From positions 744,001 to 808,000 of the forward strand of contig NZ_CP047025.1 of NCBI RefSeq assembly GCF_009796845.1: a DNA stretch of 64,000 bases, in the 5' to 3' direction. Source of the stretch: Cobetia sp. L2A1. GTDB taxonomy: Bacteria > Pseudomonadota > Gammaproteobacteria > Pseudomonadales > Halomonadaceae. Both the position numbers and the translations under genes were made by a program. The first letter of the stretch is position 1. Each line of letters opens with the position of its first letter. Of the stretch, positions 36,072-47,628 are shown one piece after another. The notes under the pieces are model-generated. The model saw nothing but the letters and a program-made list of their open reading frames with translations, did no database searches and was not told the DNA's origin.

Positions 36072-36359
36072 TCACTCGACGACGCGCGGAACCAGGTATA
36101 GCCCCTGTTCGGTGACCGGGGCTACCTGTTGGAAGTGTTCGCGCTGATTCGACTCGGTGACTTCGTCGGCGCGAAGACGCTGGGTAGCTTCCAATGGGTG
36201 TGCCAGCGGCTCGATGCCATCGGTATTGACCTGTTGCAACTGGTCGACCATCGAGAGAATCTGGTTGAGATCCTCGACGTAGGCTTCGGCATCCTGCGAG
36301 GCAAGACCCAGGCGTGCGAGGTGAGCAGCACGCAGCACATCTGAATGTTCAAGGGCCAT
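36072..36359 (-). CDS. gatC: Asp/Glu-tRNA amidotransferase subunit C
   Basis: This 95-residue small subunit wraps around GatA and GatB and stabilises the complex. It begins [19 protein letters not shown] and ends with the conserved [34 protein letters not shown] pattern. A longer in-frame reading to 36419 crosses the promoter region and is not conserved. It is the first gene of gatCAB and is divergent from mreB. Confidence 0.95.
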   Translation of the reverse strand: MALEHSDVLRAAHLARLGLASQDAEAYVEDLNQILSMVDQLQQVNTDGIEPLAHPLEATQRLRADEVTESNQREHFQQVAPVTEQGLYLVPRVVE

Positions 36360-36418
36360 GAAGTTTCCCTGTCTTGGCTTCGAGAGGCTTTGAGATGAAT
36401 TTCTGCGCATTTTATTCA

Positions 36419-36448
36419 ATTAAATGCGACGATTCGTCATCTGGTGAA
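36419..36448 (-). promoter_or_regulatory. Candidate promoter of gatCAB
   Basis: On the minus strand, TTCACC and TTTAAT (5 of 6 to TATAAT) are spaced by 18 bases in AT-rich DNA. The leader to the gatC start would be about 53 bases. The spacer holds the small dyad GACGA-A-TCGTC. Confidence 0.5.
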
Positions 36449-36617
36449 CAACGCAACGACAGTTATGTGGCAACCTATGGTTTAGCGCGTTGTCACAGTG
36501 TTATCCGTTGTGAAATGTACCACATCTGCGTCGCTCTGGCAGGCGTGTCAGCTTGCCGCCATGGGGTGGCAATGGTACCGTTCGCGTCTGCACAGGGTTC
36601 CGGTCTGGACTAGGTGA

Positions 36618-37664
<1,047 letters not shown>

Positions 37665-37727
37665 CCTCGTCCGGGGCCGGGCATGCTGTGTGCTGTATGG
37701 CTGGTCCCGGCCCGTGGAGGAAGTGCT

Positions 37728-38693
37728 ATCAAACCCCTGTTCACGCGTGGCCCCGTGCCCGGCTATCGCATGCTGCTGTGTGCGGTGCTGTCGTTCGCGT
37801 TGATGTTTGCCGAAAACCGCTTCAGCTGGATGGTCGACGTGCGTGCCAGCATGGCGACACTGGTTTCCCCTGTGCAGTGGGTTGTCAGTCTGCCAACCGA
37901 AGGCCTCAGCTGGGGCGCGCTGGTGTTTGCTGACCAGCAGGAGCTTGCCAACGAGAATCGGGCGCTGCGTGAGCAGCTGCTCAATCTGTCTAGCCGTGTG
38001 CAACGCATGGCGAGTCTGTCCACTGAGAACGCGCGCCTGCGTGAGCTACTCAATGCTGGGCAGCGTAGTGATGTCCCCTATATCACCTCCCAGCTTTTGA
38101 CGCTTGATGCTGACCCGTTCTCTCATCGCATGGTCGTAGACCGTGGTGAACAGGATGGTGTACGGATTGGCCTGCCGGTGCTGGATGCCTATGGTCTGGT
38201 GGGTCAGGTCATTTCCACTTCTGCCTATAACAGTCGCGTGCTGATGATCAGTGATGCGAGTCATGCTGTGCCAGTTGAAGTGAATCGCAATGGCCTGCGC
38301 TTCATCGCGCAGGGTAGCGGCAAGATTGATCAGGTAACCGTGCTGCACGTGCCGGACACCGCCGATATTCGCGTTGGCGACTTGTTGGTGACGTCTGGTC
38401 TTGCATTGCGCTTTCCGCGTGGGCTTCCGGTGGCACGTGTCACCGAGGTCTACCATGACCCCGGAAAACCGTTTGCCCGCGTCAGCGCTGAACCGATTGC
38501 CCAGCTTGAGCGCTCGCGTAACTTCCTGATCCAGATGCCGCCGGCAATCGATGTAGACAACCTCTATGTAGGCGACAGTCTCGATGAGTTGCCGCGCGAT
38601 AATGTCGCTGCACCAAAAGAAGCGGAGGCAACGTCGGCAGAAGAGGCAACCGAAGCACAGGCAGCTGCCGAAGCTGATGGGGAGAACAACTGA
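37728..38693 (+). CDS. mreC: Rod-shape-determining protein MreC, probable AUC start
   Basis: This periplasmic bitopic protein of about 321 residues links MreB to the elongation synthases. It has one membrane span (MLLCAVLSFALMFAENRF), a coiled coil (QQELANENRALREQLLNLSSRVQRM) and the two-beta-barrel MreC domain with VGQVISTSAYNSRVLMISD and LLVTSGLALRFPRGLPVARV. A strong GGAGGA lies at 37716-37721, seven bases before an ATC codon that begins IKPLFTRGPVPGYR, exactly where E. coli MreC begins MKPIFSRGPS. No in-frame ATG, GTG or TTG fits this site; the only alternative, ATG at 37683, adds 15 non-homologous residues with a poor Shine-Dalgarno. The C-terminus carries an acidic, alanine-rich tail. 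Confidence 0.9.
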   Translation: MKPLFTRGPVPGYRMLLCAVLSFALMFAENRFSWMVDVRASMATLVSPVQWVVSLPTEGLSWGALVFADQQELANENRALREQLLNLSSRVQRMASLSTENARLRELLNAGQRSDVPYITSQLLTLDADPFSHRMVVDRGEQDGVRIGLPVLDAYGLVGQVISTSAYNSRVLMISDASHAVPVEVNRNGLRFIAQGSGKIDQVTVLHVPDTADIRVGDLLVTSGLALRFPRGLPVARVTEVYHDPGKPFARVSAEPIAQLERSRNFLIQMPPAIDVDNLYVGDSLDELPRDNVAAPKEAEATSAEEATEAQAAAEADGENN

Positions 38694-39175
38694 TGGCTTT
38701 TCGTCCCCAGACCACCTTGTTGTGCTGGTTTTCATTACTGCTCGCACTGTGTCTGCAGGTGATGCCATTACCGGATGCCTGGTTGATCTGGCGTCCGCAA
38801 TGGCTAGGCCTGATGCTGGTCTACTGGTGTATCGTTTCGCCGCAGAGTGTCGGGGTCATCCATGGATTTACCTTTGGTCTGGCACTGGATGTTCTGCAAG
38901 GCGCGCCGCTGGGTCACAATGCGCTGGTGTTGTCGCTGACAGCCTTCATGGGGGTACTGCTCTATCAGCGGATACGTGCCTATTCGTTGTTGCAGCAGGC
39001 CTTTCTGATCATCGTAGTGCTGGGGATTGCTCAGCTGGTCGACCAGTGGCTAAGAAGTATCTTTGGTGCTGGCCCCGTGAATCTCTCCTTCCTGCTATCA
39101 GCAGTGATTGGTGGCGCATTGTGGCCGTGGCTCTATACCTTGCTCCAGATGCTACGCCGTCGATTGACGGCCTGA
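38693..39175 (+). CDS. mreD: Rod-shape-determining protein MreD
   Basis: This 160-residue integral membrane protein has about five hydrophobic segments (LLCWFSLLLALCLQVMPL, FGLALDVLQGAPLGHNALVLSL, and others) and completes the MreBCD complex of the elongasome. The pattern HGFTFGLALDVLQGAPLG is typical of MreD. Its ATG overlaps the mreC stop by one base (TGATG). A terminator follows within 30 bases. Confidence 0.93.
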   Translation: MAFRPQTTLLCWFSLLLALCLQVMPLPDAWLIWRPQWLGLMLVYWCIVSPQSVGVIHGFTFGLALDVLQGAPLGHNALVLSLTAFMGVLLYQRIRAYSLLQQAFLIIVVLGIAQLVDQWLRSIFGAGPVNLSFLLSAVIGGALWPWLYTLLQMLRRRLTA

Positions 39176-39202
39176 TGCTGCTGTGATGTTTCTAGTCTGA
39201 TG

Positions 39203-39227
39203 AAAAGCCGCCCATGGGCGGCTTTTT
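39203..39227 (+). terminator. Intrinsic terminator after mreD
   Basis: AAAAGCCGCC pairs with GGCGGCTTTT around CATG and runs into five T. It ends mreBCD and lies before the maf start, so maf needs its own promoter or read-through. Confidence 0.9.
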
Positions 39228-39306
39228 GCTGTCTGTCATGTTCAATTCAAGCGGCTCACGCAAGCTGTCTCGCGAATTCCCCATTCCCTCTCTTGGTGAG
39301 GTGTGC

Positions 39307-40068
39307 ATGTCACATGATGTTCCTGTCCCCAGCCTTGGTGCTGGCTTGAGTTCACATTCACGTTCAAGCGTCTCAGCAGAGGCTTCCTCCTCATCGCCGC
39401 CATTGATATTGGCCTCAGGTTCACCACGCCGTCGTGATCTGCTGGCCAGCATCGGTGTGCCCTGTGTGGTCGCACCAGCGGATATCGATGAATCACCATG
39501 GGTGGGCGAGTCACCGGAGCATTATGTGTTGCGTATGGCGCGCGAAAAGGCACAGGCCGGCTATCGTGCCCAGCTGGACTGGCGCGGAAGCCACGCACGA
39601 TCGCCTACTGGCATCGTGGTGTTGGGCGCCGATACGGCATTGGCGCTCGAAGGCAGGATTCTGGGCAAGCCGCGCGATGAAGCCGATGCGCGTGAGATGC
39701 TGCTGGGGCTTTCCGGGCGTAGCCATCAGGTATTGAGTGGCATTGCGCTATGTTATGGCCCGTTGGTGGGCGAGCACATGGAAGAAGGGGGAGGTAGCGC
39801 AAAGGGCGAGGAAGGCAGCTTGCAGATGCACTGCGAGGCTGAACTGGTTGAGAGTCGCGTCACCTTTCGCACCATTACACCGGAGGAGGTTGCGCGTTAT
39901 TGGGCAACCGGCGAACCAGCCGACAAGGCCGGTGGTTATGCGATTCAAGGGTTGGGCGCTGTGTTCGTCAGCCATCTGCAGGGCAGCTACAGCGCGGTGG
40001 TGGGGCTCCCGCTACACGAAACATCACGAATGCTGATGGCGCAGGGCATAGGTTGCTGGCAGGACTGA
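39307..40068 (+). CDS. maf: Maf-family nucleoside triphosphate pyrophosphatase (YhdE type)
   Basis: This protein of about 253 residues hydrolyses dTTP/UTP or modified nucleotides to monophosphates and pyrophosphate. The catalytic start LILASGSPRRRDLLASIGV, VLGADTALALEGRILGKP and the ending GGYAIQGLGAVFVSHLQGSYSAVVGLPLHE are characteristic. Two oddities: a Ser-rich N-terminal extension of about 30 residues before the family core, and an insertion of about 20 residues (around GEHMEEGGGSAKGEEG) after LCYGPLV. GAGG lies 5 bases before the ATG at 39307; ATGs at 39214 and 39238 are in frame but the first overlaps the mreD terminator. The position between mreD and rng is conserved. Confidence 0.9.
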   Translation: MSHDVPVPSLGAGLSSHSRSSVSAEASSSSPPLILASGSPRRRDLLASIGVPCVVAPADIDESPWVGESPEHYVLRMAREKAQAGYRAQLDWRGSHARSPTGIVVLGADTALALEGRILGKPRDEADAREMLLGLSGRSHQVLSGIALCYGPLVGEHMEEGGGSAKGEEGSLQMHCEAELVESRVTFRTITPEEVARYWATGEPADKAGGYAIQGLGAVFVSHLQGSYSAVVGLPLHETSRMLMAQGIGCWQD

Positions 40069-40198
40069 TGTGTGCCGTCGTTCTGTAGTTGGTGGATAGA
40101 AAATAGGTACTCAAGAAATTCCTTAGTCGATAGATCACAGCCGGGGCCTGCCTTGCTATGTCATAATCGCAAGCAACGACTTTACAAGGACTTGCGCT

Positions 40199-41662
40199 AT
40201 GAGCGGCGAGGTATTGATCAACCTGACACCGATGGAGACCCGCGTAGCGGTTGTCGAAAATGGTGTCCTGCAGGAAGCGTTCATCGAACGCAGTGGACGA
40301 CGTGGCATCGTCGGTAATATCTACCGTGGCAAGGTCGTGCGAGTGCTGCCGGGCATGCAAGCCGCTTTTGTCGATATTGGTCTCGAACGTGCTGCCTTCA
40401 TTCATGCTCAAGAGGTGATGCCGGCCCATACGCCACATGATGAGCAGCGCTCGATTCGTGATCTGCTGAGCGAAGGTCAATCACTGGTGGTTCAGGTCAC
40501 CAAGGACCCTATCGGCACCAAGGGCGCGCGGCTGACGACGCATCTTTCCGTGCCGTCGCGTTACCTGGTGTATATGCCGGATTCTCCGCACACCGGAGTG
40601 TCACAGCGGATTGAAAGCGATGCCGAGCGGGATCGTCTCAAGGAGATGACCGAGCGCTGCCTGATGGCACTTGATCCTGATGCGCCCGGTGGCTTTATCT
40701 TGCGAACCGCTGCGGAAGGTATCAGCGAGGCGGAGCTCAAGCAGGATATGCACTTCCTGTTGCGGTTATGGCGCAAAGTCAGTGAGCGTCGCCTGACTGC
40801 TGCTGTGCCGAGCGCGATCTACGATGACTTGCCGCTATTCATGCGGACTCTGCGCGATGTCATGCGTGACGAGATTGAACGCGTGCGTATCGACTCTCGT
40901 GAGAATTTTGTGCGGCTCAAGGAGTTCGCCAGCGAATTCATGCCGGACATGGAAAGCCGTATCGAGTACTACCCTGGTGAGCGGCCGATCTTTGATCTGT
41001 TCAGTGTCGAGGATGAGCTGCACAAGGCGATGGGGCGCAAGGTCCAGCTGAAGAGTGGTGGCTACCTCGTCATCGACCAGACAGAAGCGATGACGACCAT
41101 CGACGTCAACACGGGCGGCTTTGTCGGGCATCGCAATCTTGAAGAGACCATTTTCAAGACCAACCTCGAAGCCGCAACTGCCATCGCCCGCCAGCTTCGA
41201 CTGCGTAATCTTGGTGGCATCATCATCATCGACTTCATCGACATGGAAGAGACCGAGCATCAGCGCCAGGTGCTGCGCGTGCTCGAGAAGTCGCTGGAGC
41301 GTGATCATGCCAAGAACAAGATGACCGGCGTCACCGAACTTGGCTTGGTACAGCTGACTCGCAAGCGCACCCGTGAGAGTCTTGAGCAAGTCCTGTGTGA
41401 AGCCTGCCCGACCTGCCAGGGCCGCGGCACGCTTAAAACGCCCGAAACGATCTGCTACGAAATCTTCCGCGAGATCATGCGTGAAGAGCGTGCCTATAGT
41501 CCGGATACCTACATGGTGCTGGCGTCCCAGAATGTCGTGGATCGCCTGTTGGATGAGGATTCTGCCTCGGTGGCAGATCTTGAAAGCTTTATCGGCAAGA
41601 CCATCCGTTTTCAGGTCGAAACGCATTACACTCAAGAGCAATATGACATTGTTCTCATGTGA
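40199..41662 (+). CDS. rng: Ribonuclease G
   Basis: This 487-residue single-strand endoribonuclease matures the 5' end of 16S rRNA and decays some mRNAs. An N-terminal S1 domain (NIYRGKVVRVLPGMQAAFVDIGLERAAFIH) is followed by the RNase H-like and DNase I-like domains. Catalytic Asp302 (TTIDVNTGGFVG) and Asp345 (IIIIDFIDME) match the RNase E/G active site, and Cys403/Cys406 (CPTC) form the zinc link for dimerisation. The long C-terminal scaffold of RNase E is absent, so this is RNase G. Confidence 0.97.
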   Translation: MSGEVLINLTPMETRVAVVENGVLQEAFIERSGRRGIVGNIYRGKVVRVLPGMQAAFVDIGLERAAFIHAQEVMPAHTPHDEQRSIRDLLSEGQSLVVQVTKDPIGTKGARLTTHLSVPSRYLVYMPDSPHTGVSQRIESDAERDRLKEMTERCLMALDPDAPGGFILRTAAEGISEAELKQDMHFLLRLWRKVSERRLTAAVPSAIYDDLPLFMRTLRDVMRDEIERVRIDSRENFVRLKEFASEFMPDMESRIEYYPGERPIFDLFSVEDELHKAMGRKVQLKSGGYLVIDQTEAMTTIDVNTGGFVGHRNLEETIFKTNLEAATAIARQLRLRNLGGIIIIDFIDMEETEHQRQVLRVLEKSLERDHAKNKMTGVTELGLVQLTRKRTRESLEQVLCEACPTCQGRGTLKTPETICYEIFREIMREERAYSPDTYMVLASQNVVDRLLDEDSASVADLESFIGKTIRFQVETHYTQEQYDIVLM

Positions 41663-41814
41663 TGGAGTGTCGGTATCTGCGACTCGATACTGAAACGTTC
41701 GATGCTCGGGCGCTGGTCATTGCAGTGCCCGAGCAATGTGTTATCCGTCGAATGGCAACATGTGCTGCTTAAGGTAAGGGCATTGTTCATCCTGGCCTGT
41801 TCGGAGATTTGCAA

Positions 41815-44800
41815 GTGACCCGTCCTACCCCCGATGAAGTGGCACCGCAAGGCGCTGACGAAGCTTCGTCCTCTCTTTCCAAGACGTCTCCCTCGTATAA
41901 ACGGCGCGGGTGGGGCGCCTTGCTGATGGCGATCGCCATCCTGTTGGCACTGCTGGCGATACTGATAGGCGGCCTGCGTGGGTGGTTGATCACGCTGGAT
42001 ACCCGTGAAGACTCGATCAGCGAATTCATTGCCGCGCAGACCAACACCAATGTTGGTCTTTCCTCTATCGCCGGGCGAATGGATTATCTCGATCCGGCGG
42101 TGATGTTCTCTGGACTCAACCTCTTCCGTCCCAGCGAGATGGATGCAGCGCCACTGTTGAGTATTGGCAGTCTGGATGCTCGCCTCGATGTTCTTTCCTC
42201 TCTACGCCATCTGGCTCCCGTCTTTGATCGTGCGACGGCCACGGGTGTCGTGCTTCATCTCTATCAGCGTGATGACGGTAGCTGGGGGTGGCCGGGCCCG
42301 CCGCGCCCCCCGGAGGTGCTTGAGCCAGAAGGGCAGATAAGTCTTGATGACATGGAACAGGGGGTGGCGCTGCTCGCACGTCAACGTGTGCGTCTCGAAG
42401 ATGTCCGGCTGGTGCTGCATGGTCGCAATGACACCCTCAATCTGAATGCCGCCGAATTGTTGCTGTCCGGTCAGGGGGATCGTGCTCATATCGAGGGGCA
42501 GGTGCGGGTGGGGGAAGCCTTGCAAGCAGGCGCGAGCGTCGTGCTGGATGTCGTGCCGGGACAGCAAGGGCTGGCCGATTATTCGGCGCAATTGCAGATG
42601 GAGCTGGATGCAGGAGCGTTGGCCAGTGTCGGGCGACTGATGGGCGAGCGCGATAGCCTGATGCTGAGTGATGCTGATGGTAATGCGACGGTATGGGCGC
42701 GTTGGCGCAAGGCACGTTTGGAAGATGCGCGTCTGCGCCTTGATATCAACCGGCTGACACTCGATCACGATGGTACTCAGTTGGCACTCAAGAACATCCA
42801 TGCCCGTGGACAGTGGTTGCGCGACATGGCGGGGGGGGATCGCTGGCAAGCCTGGTTGAATCAGCTCTCGATAGGGGCTCAGCAACTCGACGATCCTGTC
42901 ACGTCAGTCGAGGCGATGGCCGACAAGACCAGTGAGGCTGTAGTGCCACAGGCTGGTGATAGCAGCAATGCCAGTGCCGCCAGTCTGCCCGAGCGCATGG
43001 CCTTGTCGGGCAATCTTGCCGATGGCAGTGTGTCACTGACCACCAGTGGCTTTGATCTCGAGCGCGTCGCACGCTGGCGTCATGTACTGGCACTGGGCGA
43101 GCTGGGTGGCATTCTCGATGCGCTCTCGCCACGAGGTTTCGCCACCGGCCTATCGCTTGAGTTGGGCAACATTGGCCATGATGAGCCAATGTCGATGCAG
43201 TTGGCGCTGGGGCTTGAGCAGACCGAAGTAGATGCTTGGCAGGGCGCCCCGGGCGTCGGACCGCTCACGGCATGGGTCACGGCAGAAAGTCGTGATGAAG
43301 GTGGTGTTGCAGGCAGCGTCGTCTTCGCTGGTGCTCCCGGCATGCGCTTTCATTTTCCGGAGGTCTTCGGTGATAGCTGGTCGCTACAGTCTGCAAGTGG
43401 CGCTGTTGACTGGCAGGTTGACGATGCTGGCAGCAGTATCAGTGGTCGTGATCTTCACATTCAGCGTGATGGTGCCAGCGTGTCGGGTAGTTTCGGGTTA
43501 CAGATTCCTGCCAATGCCGCTGATCGCTTCCAGCTTGATCTCGACATGCGTGATGTCGATGCCCGCACTCTCCCACTCGCGCAATGGTTGCCGATGAAGG
43601 TGCTCGATCCATCACTGACACAATGGTTGACGCGTGACGTGGCGGGTCGCATGTCGCGAGGACGTCTGCACCTGAGCCAGGTGTGGGATGACAGTAATGA
43701 CGGTAAGGAAAGCGAAGGCTACGGCCCTGATGAAGCGCTGGATCTCGAGCTTGCCATCGCGGATGGCAGGCTCGGTTATGCCGAAGGCTGGCCAGCACTT
43801 GAAGGCCTTGAGGGCACACTCGCACTGCACAATGATCAGCTGGATGGCACGGTCACTGCGGCACATTCTCAGCCGACAACTCCATTGGGCAAGGCTGCAC
43901 TCATGGCAGTTACTCAGGCTGATATCGAGATGCGCGACGATGTGCTCGGTATTACGGGTAATGTGACAGGTAGTGTTCAGGCACTCTTTGATCTACTGGG
44001 CCATGCACCGCTCGAGGAGACTTCTGAGCTGCTACGGGAATGGCAGGGCAGCGGTTCATTGAGTGCTGGCCTGGATATTCGCGTACCGCTTGATGATGCA
44101 GAGCAGAGTCGAGTAGCGGTCAAGGGTGACGTTGGTGAGAGTGCTCCGGCAGCGCTTACCTTCCCTGGCCCTGATATTGCGATTGAGAGTATCCGTGGGC
44201 CGCTGAACTTCCTGCATGATCCGGCGAAGCCTGAGGGTCAACAAGAACAGCTGACGGGGGCCTTGACCGGTAAGCTGTTTGGCGGTGCGGTGAAGGCTGC
44301 GCTCAATATTGGTCAGTCGGATTCGTCTACCAAGGGCGCGGTGATCTTCTCCGGCCTTGCACCCTTGGCGCCTGTACTTGAATGGCTAGGTGCGCCAGCT
44401 TCTCTGTTGGGCGATGCTGCACAGAATACGCAACAGGCGCTTGAGACTGGCAACACACCGCGTGCGTTGGGGGGTGAATTCAAGTACCAGGCGCGCTTGA
44501 TGCTACCGGACAGTGGCGCACGTTTGATGCTTTCAAGCGATCTCACTGGCGTTGCCATCAATCTTCCGGAGCCCTTTGGCAAGGCGCGTGATGCTGCCGT
44601 ACCGCTGGACGTTGATGTAGGGTTGGCTGAGGGTGGCGGTGACGTTACGCTGGCCAATCGAGCGCGAGCGCGTTGGCGTGGAGGGAATTCGCGTGATGAT
44701 GGCAGCAAGGTACCGATGACGGGTCAGCTCTGGCTTGAGCGCTGGCCGAGTCAGCCGCAGTGGCCAACGCGCAGTGGCTGGGACGTTGCCTGGCGCAATC

Positions 44801-46032
44801 CCATGCTGGCACCTGAACGCTGGAAGCCATGGCTCGGCGCACTCTCGGGCGATAGCGCTTCGTCGCAGAGTGATACCGACGGTGGCGAGTCTCTGCGGGC
44901 ACTCAACCGTCTGCGTGTCGCCACTGACTGTCTGATGATTCAAGACCGCTGCACAGGCCCGATGACGCTGGAAGCGACACCACGCCAACGCTCACAACAG
45001 CAAGCGCTGGGGCTTGCCGTGACGCTTGATGGCCAACTGGCCAGTGGTGAATTGGTCTGGCAATCAAGTGCCGCGCAGCCGCTGAAGGTGGATCTCGATA
45101 CGTTGAATCTTGATGCTTTATGGCCGGCTGACGAGGAAGAAGAGGTGGCTAGCCTCCCGAACAACTTCACCGAGGCAGTAGAAACGGGCATTGAGCCGAC
45201 GCCTTATCCTGCTGCGCTGGCGGATCTTCCTGCTGGCAGCCTGCGATTGGCAAATCTGATCTGGGGTGAACAGCAGCTGGGCCCGATCAGTGCCGAGTGG
45301 CAGTCTGATCAAAATCGCTTGGCAGTCTCGCCACTGTCCATGACGCTCGGCAAGATTACCGCGCAGGGCAGCGTGACCTGGGAGGATGCCGGCACCAACA
45401 GTCTGACCCGGGCACGTCTGTCTGCTGATGGCAGTGATCTGGGCGATCTGCTGGTACGTCTCTCTCAGCCGCGGGGAATAGAGGCGGAACGTGCCCGTGC
45501 CGAGGTCAAGCTTGCCTGGCCGGGAGCGCCGCAGGACTTCGCACTGTCACGCTCCAATGGGCGTGTCGAGGTCAAGTTGGACAAGGGGCGCTTCATGAAT
45601 CTCGGGTCGGCTTCCGCGCGTCTGCTGGGGCTGGTCAATGTGGATAATCTGCTGCGCCGGCTGTCATTGGATTTCTCGGATGTTACCGACAAGGGAACGG
45701 CCTTTGACAAGGTGCGCGGTGCAGCGACGCTTTATGATGGGCGTCTGGAAAGTGATGGCCCCTTGCGCATCGAAGCGCCGTCCACCACCGTGACACTCAA
45801 TGGGCAGGTAGACCTGCTTCGCGGTACCCTTGATCAACGCATGGCCATCACAGTGCCGGTCAGCCAGAACCTTCCGCTGGCCGCCGTGTTGGTAGGCGCT
45901 CCCGCCGTGGGCGGTGCGCTTTTCGTGGCCGACAAGATCTTCGGTCGCTTCATCGACAAGGTGACGCAAATTCACTATCGGGTAACTGGCCCCTGGGGCG
46001 ACCCGAAAATTACTCTGGAAAGTGCCGAATGA
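41815..46032 (+). CDS. yhdP: AsmA/TamB-like envelope protein YhdP (DUF3971)
   Basis: This very large protein (about 1405 residues) has one N-terminal membrane span ([19 protein letters not shown]) and a long periplasmic body of beta repeats. YhdP-type AsmA-like proteins form hydrophobic grooves that are thought to carry phospholipids between the membranes. The C-terminal [22 protein letters not shown] and [32 protein letters not shown] are the family hallmark. GTG at 41815 is chosen because GGAG lies 8 bases upstream; TTG at 41809 would be too close. It overlaps tldD by 4 bases. Confidence 0.92.
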   Translation: MTRPTPDEVAPQGADEASSSLSKTSPSYKRRGWGALLMAIAILLALLAILIGGLRGWLITLDTREDSISEFIAAQTNTNVGLSSIAGRMDYLDPAVMFSGLNLFRPSEMDAAPLLSIGSLDARLDVLSSLRHLAPVFDRATATGVVLHLYQRDDGSWGWPGPPRPPEVLEPEGQISLDDMEQGVALLARQRVRLEDVRLVLHGRNDTLNLNAAELLLSGQGDRAHIEGQVRVGEALQAGASVVLDVVPGQQGLADYSAQLQMELDAGALASVGRLMGERDSLMLSDADGNATVWARWRKARLEDARLRLDINRLTLDHDGTQLALKNIHARGQWLRDMAGGDRWQAWLNQLSIGAQQLDDPVTSVEAMADKTSEAVVPQAGDSSNASAASLPERMALSGNLADGSVSLTTSGFDLERVARWRHVLALGELGGILDALSPRGFATGLSLELGNIGHDEPMSMQLALGLEQTEVDAWQGAPGVGPLTAWVTAESRDEGGVAGSVVFAGAPGMRFHFPEVFGDSWSLQSASGAVDWQVDDAGSSISGRDLHIQRDGASVSGSFGLQIPANAADRFQLDLDMRDVDARTLPLAQWLPMKVLDPSLTQWLTRDVAGRMSRGRLHLSQVWDDSNDGKESEGYGPDEALDLELAIADGRLGYAEGWPALEGLEGTLALHNDQLDGTVTAAHSQPTTPLGKAALMAVTQADIEMRDDVLGITGNVTGSVQALFDLLGHAPLEETSELLREWQGSGSLSAGLDIRVPLDDAEQSRVAVKGDVGESAPAALTFPGPDIAIESIRGPLNFLHDPAKPEGQQEQLTGALTGKLFGGAVKAALNIGQSDSSTKGAVIFSGLAPLAPVLEWLGAPASLLGDAAQNTQQALETGNTPRALGGEFKYQARLMLPDSGARLMLSSDLTGVAINLPEPFGKARDAAVPLDVDVGLAEGGGDVTLANRARARWRGGNSRDDGSKVPMTGQLWLERWPSQPQWPTRSGWDVAWRNPMLAPERWKPWLGALSGDSASSQSDTDGGESLRALNRLRVATDCLMIQDRCTGPMTLEATPRQRSQQQALGLAVTLDGQLASGELVWQSSAAQPLKVDLDTLNLDALWPADEEEEVASLPNNFTEAVETGIEPTPYPAALADLPAGSLRLANLIWGEQQLGPISAEWQSDQNRLAVSPLSMTLGKITAQGSVTWEDAGTNSLTRARLSADGSDLGDLLVRLSQPRGIEAERARAEVKLAWPGAPQDFALSRSNGRVEVKLDKGRFMNLGSASARLLGLVNVDNLLRRLSLDFSDVTDKGTAFDKVRGAATLYDGRLESDGPLRIEAPSTTVTLNGQVDLLRGTLDQRMAITVPVSQNLPLAAVLVGAPAVGGALFVADKIFGRFIDKVTQIHYRVTGPWGDPKITLESAE

Positions 46033-47489
46033 CGCAAATTGCGAGTTCCGGTCGTGTGCTGGACGATGCCGCGGCCCTGTTGCTGACGCCCGGTGGGCTT
46101 AGCCTGGACGATCTTGATGCTGGTCTGGCCCATGCGATGGGCCCGGGCACTGATTATGCCGACCTGTATTTCCAGCGTATCTGGCAGGAAAGCTGGGTGT
46201 TGGAAGATGGCGTCGTCAAGGATGCCAGCTACAACATTGACGGCGGCGTAGGCGTACGTTCATTGGCTGGCGAGAAGACAGGCTTTGCCTACTCCAACCA
46301 GATTGATGCGGCAGCGCTGGCCGATACCGGTCGCACCGCAGCGGGTATCTCACGCAGTGGTAGCAGCGGCTCCGTCGCGCGCTCCATCATCACTGAAGCA
46401 CCGGCCTTCTATGCGGGTATCGATCCGCTGAATGGGTTGAGTGCTGAAGAAAAGATCGCGCTGCTCAAGGAGGCAGACCGCATTGCGCGTAGTCTTGATC
46501 CCTCTATCACACAAGTCTCGGCCTCACTGTCGGCACTGTATGAAGTGATCATGGTGCGTGCCAGCGATGGTACCTTGGCGGCTGATTTACGCCCGTTGGT
46601 ACGTTTCAACATCAGTGTGATCGCGGTGCGTAACGGTCGCCGCGAGCGCGGCAGTGCCGGTGGCGGTGGACGCTTCCCCTTGACTCGTCTGCGTGATGAG
46701 AATGTCGCCGAGCGCTATGCCCGTGAGGCGGTGCGTCAGGCATTGGTCAATCTGGAGGCTATCGATGCGCCTGCTGGCCAGATGCCTGTCGTATTGGGTA
46801 ATGGCTGGCCAGGCGTCCTGTTGCATGAGGCCGTCGGTCATGGTCTGGAAGGCGACTTCAACCGCAAGGGCAGCTCGGCCTTCTCCGGTCGCATGGGTGA
46901 GCAGGTTGCCTCGCGCGGTGTCACGGTGGTCGATGATGCCACGTTGGCTGATCGACGCGGCTCGCTGTCTGTCGATGATGAGGGTACGCCGGGTCAGTAC
47001 ACGCCGCTGATTGAAGACGGCATCCTCACCGGTTATATGCAGGACAAGCTCAATGCCCGTCTGATGGGCATGGCGCCGACCGGTAATGCGCGTCGTGAGT
47101 CCTTCGCACATCTGCCGATGCCGCGCATGACCAATACCTACATGCTGGGAGGCGATCGCGATCCGCAGGAAATCATCAAGAGCGTCAAGCGCGGTCTCTA
47201 TGCCGTCAGCTTCGGCGGCGGGCAGGTCGATATCACCTCCGGGCGCTTCGTATTCTCCGCCAGTGAGGCCTACCTGATCGAAGACGGCAAGGTGACCACG
47301 CCAGTCAAGGGAGCGACCTTGATCGGTAACGGGCCGGAAGCGATGGGGCGTGTCTCGATGATCGGCAACGATCTAGCGCTGGATACCGGTGTCGGTGTCT
47401 GTGGCAAGGATGGCCAGTCAATCCCGGTAGGCGTGGGCCAGCCAACTCTCAAGCTTGATGAGCTGACGGTCGGTGGTACTCAGTCCTGA
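46029..47489 (+). CDS. tldD: Metalloprotease subunit TldD
   Basis: This 486-residue protein forms the TldD/TldE (PmbA) protease that trims unfolded peptides, including microcin precursors and CcdA antitoxin in E. coli. The metal-binding motif [11 protein letters not shown], beginning at about His266, contains HExxxH. The C-terminus is typical, ending in ...[19 protein letters not shown]. The ATG overlaps the yhdP stop. Its partner pmbA lies 0.7 kb downstream, on the far side of the divergently transcribed darP. Confidence 0.96.
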   Translation: MTQIASSGRVLDDAAALLLTPGGLSLDDLDAGLAHAMGPGTDYADLYFQRIWQESWVLEDGVVKDASYNIDGGVGVRSLAGEKTGFAYSNQIDAAALADTGRTAAGISRSGSSGSVARSIITEAPAFYAGIDPLNGLSAEEKIALLKEADRIARSLDPSITQVSASLSALYEVIMVRASDGTLAADLRPLVRFNISVIAVRNGRRERGSAGGGGRFPLTRLRDENVAERYAREAVRQALVNLEAIDAPAGQMPVVLGNGWPGVLLHEAVGHGLEGDFNRKGSSAFSGRMGEQVASRGVTVVDDATLADRRGSLSVDDEGTPGQYTPLIEDGILTGYMQDKLNARLMGMAPTGNARRESFAHLPMPRMTNTYMLGGDRDPQEIIKSVKRGLYAVSFGGGQVDITSGRFVFSASEAYLIEDGKVTTPVKGATLIGNGPEAMGRVSMIGNDLALDTGVGVCGKDGQSIPVGVGQPTLKLDELTVGGTQS

Positions 47490-47565
47490 TGGCGCGAATC
47501 GCCCTGGACTGAGAGTGGCCGGCAGGCCAGGCGTGCCAAGTGCCTTTGGTGACGTCAGATACGAC

Positions 47566-47595
47566 AACGCCGCAGTGGATGACCACTGCGGCGTT
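47566..47595. terminator. Strong hairpin between convergent tldD and darP
   Basis: A perfect 13-bp stem (AACGCCGCAGTGG with CCACTGCGGCGTT) closes ATGA. The T run is short on both strands, but the site lies exactly between two convergent stops. Confidence 0.65.
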
Positions 47596-47628
47596 GATGT
47601 CGCGATACATGCTGGACGTGCGCCGTTA

